A stretch of 64,000 nucleotides of DNA from assembly GCF_963676685.1 (NCBI RefSeq), contig NC_092350.1, positions 2,903,486-2,967,485 on the forward strand, written 5' to 3'. Shown one piece after another: positions 46,701 through 58,700 of the stretch (within the stretch, counting starts at the first letter, position 1; every line of letters starts with the position of its first letter). The notes under the pieces were generated by a model. The model made no database searches and was not told the origin of the DNA. It was given only the letters and a program-made list of their open reading frames with translations. The translations under genes and the position numbers were made by a program. The stretch is from Mytilus edulis (taxonomy: Eukaryota; Mollusca; Bivalvia; Mytilida; Mytilidae).

Positions 46701-49700
46701 TTTGATAACTTAGAGGGACTTTCCATTTTGAATGTTACTCTGAGTTTGGTATTTTTGTAATTTTACTTTTCTTGGACATAAACACGCGGAGGTCTAAAAA
46801 AGTACACAAAAGTAACAACCGGTCTCAATCAACATAAACAACAACTCAATTGAGTTTAATAAGATCCTGCGTAATATCGGTAAATGTGGAACATTTTTAA
46901 AACTCAAAACAAGTTGTGTCTTTACTGTCCTGTCGTTTATCTTATTGCGAATCCACTAAATTAAAATAAAATCTTTTTATTCTATTAATACAGTCTATAA
47001 AATTACAGACTAATGCATTTACATTAAATATTGGCAACATTAAAAGAAATTTGGACTATAAGTTGATGATAAATGAGTCCCGTACACATTGCTAGCTTAT
47101 GCTAACTTTAAAGTACTATTTTTGACGACTTTTAAAACAGGTTTCATAAATATAAACATAAATTGAACCGAGTTTAATAAATGAAAACAAACTGCATTTA
47201 ATTAGCACCCCTTTTAGTTAAAGAAAATATAAAATATTTGAAAATACATAAAAATAAAAATAAATGATACCTGTATTGCAAGGTCGTTTATCTTATTGCA
47301 AATCAAGAGGTTTAGCTAGCCATCAAACCAGGTTTTAACATCCCCAAACTCTACTTAAGAAAATTCCTTTACCAATGCAGGAATATAATAGTTGTGATTC
47401 AGTCGTGAGATGTGTTTCAGTTTTTGATTTTGCCATTCGGGAATTGATTTTCTGTTTTGAATTTTTCTGAAGTTCAGTTTTTTTTGTTACTTTTCTTTTT
47501 TTTTTTACCGTGAATTCTCAAAACATCAAACAAATTTTGCCTGTATTCAGTTTCGCTAGCTTTGAAACCATGATAAATCCACCATTTTCGACTATAAAAA
47601 AATGCCTGTTCCAAGTCAGGAATAGTACAGTTGTTCAATTAATGTGTTGAACCTTTGAGACTGTCTGTCATTAGTCTCAGTATTTGCGTTGTGTATATCA
47701 GTATTATCATGCAAGGTAAGAGATTTCTTTGTTGTCTCATATGTTGATGATAAAATTCTTTTTCTGGCGGTAAATTATTATATATCCGAAGTCAAGATAA
47801 ATTTGTTTTTAATTCAATCTTCGGTATTTTTAAAAAGATTTGTATGTATTTAAAAAAAATTATGTTGTTCTATCATAGACAATCATTAGTTAGTTTAAAC
47901 ATATTTAATTGTTCAAAACAAATGGATTAAAGGGTTGAAATGAAATACATTGATTTCAAACAAAAATAAATCAAACCTTTTTCATATGTGAACTTGTTTA
48001 ATAATGGGTGTTGCTAAGACAATGTGGGTAGCGATATATCTAGAGGGGTTTATACATACGTAGTTGAAATTAATTCCTTGCATTTACCAAAGTTATGTAA
48101 TGATAGGCTTACAATAATTAATATTAATTAAAAGCTATTATACCAAATAACAATACTAACCAATAATGTGATATTTTTATCAATTATGAGATGAACGCGT
48201 GATACATAACCAAGATAGCTAATTGAATAATTGCAAATCAAAGAAAAAAATAAACAGTGAGCACGAACTCTTAAAGAAGTATTCACAGGACAAATGTTTT
48301 CTGCTATGAATAAATTACACATGAAAATTTTAAATCAGAAAGGATTCTATTTCTTAGACGATTCATTAGTGTATTTTGAAGTGCTATAATTCTCCCACTG
48401 AGTTGGGTGTATTTGCATTTGACATTACTTTGCATGGCGTCTCTGAAATATTTTAAAGTAAATGAAATCGTATTTTAAAAATTGCCCAATTAGCATATTT
48501 GTATTGACATACTAACCTTCACTATGTCGTGTCAAGTGTGCTATTATTTGTCTGTTGGTCTTTTTATTTTTAGCCATGGCGTTGTCAGTTTTATTTTCGA
48601 TCTATTAGTTTGACTGTCCGTATGGTATCTTTCGCCTCTCTTTTCTACATATTATTACATGTTAACACCAGTTTACTGCTTGTTGATTTATCAAGATTAT
48701 TATAAAAAAAATTAGTAAAAATGAGTAGATATTTGGTTTATTTCTGTTTTAGAGACCTGTATCTTAAACGTTTCCCTATCAACTTCTTGAATTCAAAACT
48801 GTTTTCGTCGTTTTGAAAATAGAATTACATTAAATGTGTGAGCCATGATTGCTATTTATGTTACTTGTTACAACTAAATATTTTTTTCCCGTTAACAACC
48901 AGACTCGCAAGATACAAGATATAAGCTTATCTAGCAATACACATAAATATGTCGAAGATGTTATCATTGCGGTTTCATTATTATTATATTGTGATATGCA
49001 ATATATAACAGTCCAAAGAAAGAATCTTATTTTTTAGGTTTCTTTTCGTTTCTCGTTGGTTCCTCTTTACAAAAACTATCAAAACACTTTTTATAAATAT
49101 TTATTCAGGAACTGAAGCAGATAAATGTAGGGACTGCAGCAGAGCAGCTGCAAAGGCAGTTTTAGATGCAGGGGGAGACAAAGACAAAATATGCAGGTTA
49201 GATTTGGCTTTACATTTATCTTCTTTTGTCATTTGCACACTTAAAACATCACTATTTGATAGTTGTTGTCACCATCGACATATACATGCTGTAAATGAAA
49301 ATGCAGATTCGAGGAAAGGGTGCCTTAAATAATTGAAAGAAACTATTGGCAGAAAATTTAGAGAAATAATAATGTTGACTTTAGATTTATTTTATTCACA
49401 AATTTATAAAACAGTTCTACATCATGTACATATATAAAATATAAATAAATTTTGATATGATATTACATTGTTTTGTTTATTAAAACAACAGCGCAGGAAG
49501 AACCAATTTAGATTGTATGGAAGAAAACTGCGATGTGGATTCAATTAAGACCACTCTTGATTTAGCCAAAAAGGCTTTCACCGAGCTGGGTTGTGGTAAA
49601 TATATTAAGTATTAACTATCCTATGAAATGTTGTTTACCAGTCCATTTCTATATAAGTTAGTCTGTTTTTTCTTATAGTTGGTGTGTTTCCTCCGGTTTT

Positions 49701-52700
49701 AGTTTGTTACCCGGATCTGTATTCGCTTACTCGATTTATGACTTTTGAATATGCGTATACTACTTTTGCCTTGTCATGCTACTACTAATGGATTTCCCTG
49801 TGGTGTGCCTTATTTTGATGAAACTAGCGTCTTTCGTATTTAATGTAACTATTTCGAAATGTTAAAAGAATTTTAGTATCATAATAACAATTGATTTGAA
49901 AGAAACTCACAGTTCAACCAGCATAAAGACATTCAGAATTCCAAACTATTTCAATAATTGAAAATCCAATTCATAACAATACACATATAGGTTGGAAATG
50001 TAACAGCAAAAGCCTGTTAACAATAAACATAAATTCATTACGTTAAATACATAGGCCATGACGTTTAAGGCGAAATCGGATTGTTTTAAAATTCCCAACA
50101 AATCAATACTGAGTTTCCAGTAATGATATGTTAATTACCTTATTGCAAATCGAGTAAAGTAAATAAGATTTTTTTTCCATAGATTCAGTTTACAAAATTT
50201 TGAATTTTTGAAATTACTAAGGCTTTTCTACCTCGGGCATAGATTATCTTAGCTGTATTTGGCAAAACTTTTAGGCATTTTGGTTCTCAATGCTCTTCAA
50301 CTTCGTACTTTACTTGGCTTATTTAACTTTTTTTGATTCGAGCGTCACTGAATAGTCTTTTGTAGACGAAACGTGCGTCTGGCGTATATACAAAATTTAG
50401 TCCTGGTATCTATGATGAGTTATATGTACTACCACTGGGTCGATGCCACTGCTGGTGGAGATTTATTTTCCCGAGGGTATCATCAGCCTAGTAGTCAGCA
50501 CTTTTGTGCTGACATGAATTATCATTGATATGGTTATTTTTATAAATTAATTGTTTGCAAAATTTAGAATTTTTGAAATACTAAGGCTTTTCTACCTCAG
50601 GCATAGATTATCTTCGCTGTATTTGGCAAAACTTTTAGGAATTTGGTTCTCAATGCTCTTCAACTTCGTACTTTATTTGGCCTATTTAACTTTTTTTTAT
50701 TCGAGCGTCACTGAAAACCTCACCACGACCGTAATACGACCTAACTGCGATCTACACGATCTTACTACGATCATCAAAATTTTTTGCACAGATCGTAGTG
50801 CGATCGTTGCCCAGTGGGACTGCGATATTAGGTAGAAAAGCCTTAGTATTTCAAAAATTCAAAGTTTTGTTAACAGTCAATTTGTAAATATGAACATATT
50901 AATGATTACTCAAGTCAACACAGAAGTGCTGACTAAGACGTTGATCCCAAATGGTGAATATTTATAATTAGTGCTAGCTATTCCAAAAAATGCTACCGTT
51001 TTTATACTTCGCTCGTACATGTATAAGGGGAAAGGTTATTTTCCGTGTCATTTTGGTACTTAAAGACGTTGGTATTTCCAAACATATTTTTTTCTTTTAG
51101 TACACATGTCTCTATCAAAGTCGTACTGGTGTCGTCATTTCGTACAATATTGAAATTTTCCTTTATCTCCATTCCTCTGTGCATAAGAAGATTTTCATAA
51201 AAAATTGAAGGCGAGAAATCCATAACTTTTAATGAGAAAATCATGAATTTATAAGCATGAATTTATGTACATAAGGCACCGACTATTTCATACCTGAAAG
51301 AGGAAAATAAATAGATCGTGAAGACTTGTAGGAAAAATTATGAAACTGAATTCTATTTGTGTGAATGTACATGACTTTATCGGTTTCAGAAAGTAGCAAA
51401 TTTTGGTGTATATGTAACTCAACTGTTGATGTTGTAGTCTTTTTTATTACTTACTAGGGAAATGAGTATTTATTATGTTTAATATCGTAGAAATGATAGA
51501 TAAAATAAAAGCCCCTATACTGGACAGATTTAATAACACAAGAGTAAACACTAAAGTGTGTCTCGCCTGTGGTAACCAACGGAAGCCATCATAATGTCAA
51601 TCCTCTTTAAAAATTCCATCCTATTGTCATACCTTCCAAATTTTGACGGGCGTATAAAAAACTGTCAAAATCGCTCAACAAGAAATTCAAGGTCAATGTC
51701 AAATGATTTGAATACAGCTGAGCTAGACTAGTTTTTGGGCATATAAATATACCAAGTTTCATTAAATAAGGACTACAAGACTAGTTCTTAGGATATAGAG
51801 GTGCCCATAAAACCTAAGCATAAATGTTAACACCACCTCCACTGATTAAGCAATCCCTATCTTTTGATTCGCTTCGCAGCATAGAAAAATGGCAAATGGT
51901 GACAAATTTTTGGTGACTCTATTACAAGATCAAACTTATTAGGCCCAGTAACAAATCAGATGGGAATCACATATGCCGAAACGCACGTGTTTGTTGATAA
52001 ATTATAAATATATTCTGTTAATCTTTAAATCGTAGATTTCATAAATTTATTGTCTGATATGATTATTTTTTTTTTGTAACAGAATGACATGGATCAAATG
52101 TATAACATAATACCGAAGATTGAAAATACATAATAAAACCTAGTTGAGTATATATAAGTATATTTATTGATTGTTGGTTGCTTAACTAAAGTGTCGCTCA
52201 TGTGCGTACAAACCCGGTAATAAATCTTATATGGTAGGTTATATCCAGGGAAAAGGGGATCGGATATTTTATAACGGTCAACCAACGCGTGAAGGGTCCA
52301 ACGTTTTGCAGTTTTGCAATTTTGGTTCAATATTTACATTATACTATTTAAGTACAATAAACATGAGTCCTATTCCTGTGTTTTATTGCTAAAACAGTTT
52401 ATTCATTTGAAATAGGTGGTTGGGGTTCATAGTCAATTTGATCTATGAAGGAAAAAAGTCAAATCTCAAAAATAATAAGCCCCGAGAAAAATTTACAACG
52501 GAGAGTTCACAATCAATTTGCAAAATCAAAAGCTGATACACATCAAACAAATGGATAACAACTGTCATATTCCTGACTTGGTACAGGCATTTGCCTATGT
52601 CAAAAATGGCGTGTAAAATTAAAACAACACCTTAATTAAAGATCAATAAAATTGTACCGGATATTACTTGTGTGTTTGGTATCGGAAATTGGTAAAATGT

Positions 52701-55700
52701 CAGTACCAAAGACTGCTACTCACTGCTCTTCAATTTTGTACTTGTTTGGCTTTTTAAATATTTTGACATGAGCGTCACTGATGAGTCTTATGTAGACGAA
52801 ACGCGCGTCTGGCATACTAAATTATAATCCTGGTACTTTTGATAACTATTTACTTTATCTATATTTCAAAATCTTGACATCTCTGCAAACAGGAAACAGG
52901 CAGTTTTGTCAAGTGTTTTTCAAACTAAATATAGCAATATTCATTGATATTTACTTGTCAAACTTTTCATTCTTTTCATATATAATCGTCTAAACAAGGG
53001 ATTCCCAGCTGGTTTCAGTGTATGAAATCAAACGTATCAAGAATTGTTAGTTACATAAATAGGTAATCCAGTTTCATTTCTTTTAACTCGAGACTTTTTC
53101 GAAACGATGTTTGAATCTTCAAAAAAATATTCTAAAATTGGAAGACTATAAATTTCATCTGTATTCTGTCCAAATACACACAGTTTAAATTAAAACTTTA
53201 AAAGTTATAAATCCACTAGCAATATGGTGAATTAAAGGGGACACCTCACTGTTTGGAAAGATTTTTTTTATTTAATCGAATATGTTACACTCTCAGTTGA
53301 TCATAATACTAGCATGTATGAAAAAATACTGCGGAACAGACATTTTTCACAATGTAAAATTAAGTGTTTCTTTGATAACATTGGCCTAAATAATATTAAT
53401 ATTATAAAATCAGCCCCGTAGTCAACACTTCGGTGTTGACACGAATATCAATTGTATGATCATATTTATAAACGAACTGATTTCAAAAGTATGAATATTC
53501 GAAATACTAAGGATTTTCTTATCCCAGGCATAAATTACCTTAGCCAACTTTTTGAAATTTTGGGTCCTCAATGCTTTTCAACTTTATACTTGTTTGGCTT
53601 TCAAACTATTTTTATCTTAGCGTTACTGATAAGTCTGATGTGGACAAAACGCGCGTCTGGTGTATCAAAGTATAAGCCTAGTACAATAGATTACTATTTT
53701 CACTACTGAGTTGATGCCTGTGCTGGTGGGAGTTACGTTCCCTAGTGTATCACCAGACCAGCAGTCAGCAATTCAGTGTTGATATGAATATCAATTCTAG
53801 GTCATTTTTATAAATTTACTGATTTAAAAAAAAATGAATTATTCGAAATACTTAGGATTGTCTTATCCCTGGCAAAGATTACCATAACCATATTTGGCAC
53901 AACTTTTAAGAATTGTTGGTCCTCAATGCTCTTCAACGTTACACTTGTTTTGCTTTCTAACTAAATTGATCTCAGCGTCATTGATGAGTCGAATGTGGAC
54001 GAAACGCTCGTCTATCGTATCAAATTATAAGCCTGGTACTTTTGATAACTATATAGAGTTTCTACAACACTTGCAAAAAAGGACTGATAGAAAATGGATT
54101 ATATTATAATTTATTTGTCTTTGCAATTGGATATATTAACAGTCTCATGGCAAAGTGTACCCCTGCATACTGGTCAAAATCATCCGCCAAAAGTCAAGAC
54201 GAAAGATCTGTAGCGTTTTGTAATATTTTAAGGTTTTTTTCCATTAGTGTTTACTCTATTTTGTTTTGTAAGTTTTTTTTTGGATAGATTAACCAGTCAT
54301 ACATTTTTGTACAGTTCAAACACAAAATGAAAAGTAGAGTAAACTGCAACTGATTTGACACAAATAAAAGATAGGTGGATCAATACATATATATATATAA
54401 ATATTCAAATAAAAAAAAATCATCAATGATCCTAGGCTTATAATTTGAGAAGGCTTTTCTGTAGGCAGCAACAGCAACTTTCATTTATACCAAGTAGGCA
54501 ATACTTTATTATTGTTTGAAAATATGACGCAATTTACGGATCTTGATTTATTTTTCTAAAAGAAGGTGTTTCGTTTTTACAATATACATAATTAAATTAA
54601 ACGAAACGCAACTCATTCCTGCAAGCTTCTCTTAATCGTCAATTTTTATTTTTAATTACCCAGTGGATGTTTTAATTATAATTTTCTCTTATATGTCATA
54701 GAAAAAGAAGATTATAGTTTTTTATGCTATTACGTATCCTTTAAATAATCGGTACGAGTTTTTTTGCTACAATATATTTTATACGTGTATTTTTTGTTGG
54801 TTATATCGATCTTTAGTGTGTTTTCTATATTTATTATTTTTTTCATACTTCATTTTGTGAAATTCGTTTCTTTGTACAGAGATAAAACTACGAGAATGTA
54901 CGCCATGTCTGCCATTGGTCTCAGTATTTGTCTTGTGTATACAAGTATCATCATGCAAGTTTAGATATTTTTCTGTAGATCTGAGTTGTCTTATTGAATA
55001 TGTATGTATTATGTTTAGCAAGTGTGTGATTGGCGTGATATACTAATTTAAGTCAACACTTGTAAACAAGGTGCAAGTCTCATCAATCGCATTAAATAAA
55101 TACAAATCAAGGTTGCAAAAAATTAACGTAAACTCTAAACTAGTAAATCTGTTTGCAACTAAAGGGTAACTTTCCCGTTATGAATACATCACACTAGAAT
55201 GTTTAATAAATCAAGTTTCTATTCTTCAGAAGGTATACTATCTTTTATTATTCATTTATTGTTCCATCATTGTCCATGCAAAAACATTGAGATACACGAT
55301 CCTGTTTTAGAAACACAACTTAAGACTTAAATTAATCGTAATTTACTCTTAAATAAAACTGTGAAACTAGTTTTGTTAAAATAATATTCAGGAGCTGAAG
55401 CAGATACTTGTTCGGAATGCAAGAAAACATATGAAGACAAGGGGAAAACATGCAGGTCAGATTTTGTTTTATATAGTTCTTGTTTTGTTATTCGCTCTAT
55501 TGTCGTTCTCATCTTCAAATAAATGTGCTATGAAATAAAAATAAAGAATAAAGGAAAACATTTAAACCTTTGATTAACAATAGTATCTACAAATTAAGAT
55601 TATAAATGTAAATTTTCTACACAAGAGGTATGTCATTTACAAAATTTTAAAAAAAGTCACATATTAATATAATACTTTAATAATACACTTTGTTCGTCTA

Positions 55701-58700
55701 CAATTCTATTTTTTGATTTATTTTAAAACAGTGCAGCAAACGTTTATGTGGCATGTGCTGAAAAAGACTGCACGTCGTTCACTCAAATTTTCAAGGTCTT
55801 CTCTGCCAGAGCTGCTCAAAAAGCCTGTGGTAGGTATATCGTTATCATCTTTTGCTTAACATTGAAATGTAACTATAAATTGAGGTTTGATTGACCTGCT
55901 AATGAATGCGAAACTTGCATTTAAGGTTCTAAAATTTGCAAATGTACTTATGACGAGATATTTCAAGTATCTTTATAACAGGGAAAATGGACGACCCTGC
56001 TATTACAGGAATAATGGTCTCGAAAAAGGCTCACAGGTTTAGGCAATCTTACTCCAAATTAAAATTATAACTATTGAATAATTACGTATATGTTACAGAA
56101 CAATGGGTGTGCATTAATCAGTATTAATCAGACATAAAATTACAAAGGTATATCAGAAAAATGTAAGCCACTATCCGTTTCAATAAACTCAAATTTAATA
56201 AACTTTAAGAAGACACCTCAATAAATATGCACCTCGTTAAGTTTGATGAAAAATGGGGCTATAACGAAAATATCTAAAACATCAAAACTAGTTTAACCTG
56301 TATTGCCATGTTGTCTATCAGTGATAGTTCTTCAAGTTTTCAGGAGTGCGTGTCAAAGTTTGTTGTCATCTACTTTGGTAGTTTATACATAAGTTGCATC
56401 ATATCATGTTATGCCACTTCTACATTTTATTGACAGTAAGATCTCTGTCTGAGTACGTCATGGCTAAAAGGTTAAGGTCATCAAATGTATAGACTCTCAG
56501 ACCTCAAAAAGCGACAGCAACCTCGATGTAGTACTGAGTTTTATGATTATACGAAAGATGATGACCTTTCTTTTAAGATGTATATGTACTTTGTAAATGT
56601 CTTTGGGTTGTCCACTTATAAATCCATTTGACATGTTAAAAATGCAATACCTTGATTTCCAAAAGAATTTAGTAGAATCTTTAATACAAGTAAATTCATT
56701 CAAAAATGGGTTGTGCTAAGACATTGCAAAATATGGTGAATTTAAATGAGTAGTATGCGTAGAACTTAATTAGTTTCTTGCATTGGCGACCTTATTTGTA
56801 GAACTTATCCAAGCTTTCAAATATGGAACAAATTTCAATTCGTGATGGATTACAATTATTAATTAACGTTTCTGTTTTATTCGCCTTCTAATTGCTTCTT
56901 GGTACTTTCCAATGTTCATTTAGGGATAGTCTGCAACTAATTGATTTTAATCGAAATTGCTGAATAAAATGGAAAATAAACAATATATGTAACATTTCTA
57001 TCAATTGTGTGATGACCGCAATATATGAAATTTAGGTAATACTTATTTACAATGTTTAAATTTCATCAATCGATTTAACGAATACAAATTCAGGTTTAAA
57101 CAACAATGAGCACGAATGCCAAAAGCAGAAAATCTGTTCGCATCCACAGTGTAAGCGTTTTCCGTTCGGAATACATCACACTAGAAAGTTGAAATCCGAT
57201 GAGATTCTATTCTTCAGAAGGTATACTAGGATTTGTTTAAGAATAAAACTATTATATTCATTAATTGTTCCGTGCGGAAATGTTTAGTCTATAACGAAGC
57301 TTATTTTCATAAAGGTAAAGGGTCCTTTTTTGAAACCCGTCTTAAGACTTTGGTTAATTGAAGGTAACTCTGAAATGAAATCTGAAAATATTTTTGATTA
57401 TATTTTATTCAGGGGCTGAAGCAGGGACTTGTATTTCCTGCATCGCAGATTTTGGGAAAGCGGCAGGATTTGACAAGGATAAATTATGCAGGTCAGATGT
57501 TTTGTATATAGTTCTTGGTATTTTTTAATTGCGCACTTTACCATCGCTCTACGGTAAACAGTCCTTTTCATTTACATAATACATGCTATGAAATGAAAAA
57601 TTAAGAATAAAAGATTGACATTTGCACCTTCAAAAAATAAAAGTACTTAAAGGCAGATTTAGTTTAAAATTATAACTTCGGTACCAAACGTATATTATTC
57701 ACATTTTTTTCAAATAAGAAAAAACATTTGTTCAAATATTAATACGAAACTTTGATAATAAACTTCGTTCCTCTGCTATTCCGTTGTTTTGTTTATTTTT
57801 AAAACAGTGCAGCAAAGACATATGTTGAATGTATCGAAGAAGGTTGCAAAAGTGGCGTTGCAGTTGCAGAAAAAGCTAAGGAAGCCGCCTGTGGTATGTA
57901 TTCTCAATCTTTACGTTATTATCATTTACTATTCATTTAAATGATGCTATACATTCTGTGGTAAGTATACCTGATCGTAATCGTCCTTTACGATACATTT
58001 AAATGATACTATAAATTTGTTCCCAACTGGTGTATCTTATAAAAATACGAAACTTGCGTTTTACTTACTAAATCATGAAATTGTAATTCTAATGAGTCGT
58101 TTGCAAATTTAAAGTATCATTATAAAAGGGAATTTGGACGACACGGCTATAACAGTTATAACATTCTTGGAAGAAACTAAAAGTCTAAGATGATATAAGT
58201 TCCATTATAATTCAATTTATTGCAATAAGTAAGAACCAAAAGCTAAACAATGGAAGTGCATTAAACAGCGTCAAGCTTGAAGAAAAAAACACACAAATGA
58301 CCATAACAGTTTTAGCAACTACCGCTTTCCATTGTCCTAAACATAACTTCGACGAAGTTTAAGAATAATCTACGTTAAATAATAGTAACAAGTTTTTCCT
58401 GTATTCAGTTTCGTTTATCGTATGGCAAATTCGGAGGTTCTCCTAGCTTTAAAACCATGATAAATCCACCATTTTCGACTATAAAAAATGCCTGTTCCAA
58501 GTCAGGAATAGTACAGTTGTTCGATTAATGTGTTGAACCTTTGAGTTTACCATTCAATAAGAAATTATCCGTATTCAATGTCCGCGGATTTCAGTATTTT
58601 ATAGATTTTTTCAATTTTTTAAGTAATTGAAAATCAAAATTGAATGTTCTACCAATATACAAAAAAACTATATCATTTACATTTACTACAAAGCAGGGAC

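Larger units (their letters stand above)
40741..49900 (+). repeat. Direct duplication of a ~2.2-kb block (about 40741-42970 and 47672-49900)
   Basis: The two blocks are nearly identical over the signal exon end, long intron 1 (including a shared dispersed repeat at 41665 and 48550), A and B exons and about 300 bp after B. Small indels only. The copy at 47672 begins inside the signal exon. It explains why modules 1 and 3 are almost the same. Confidence 0.8.
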
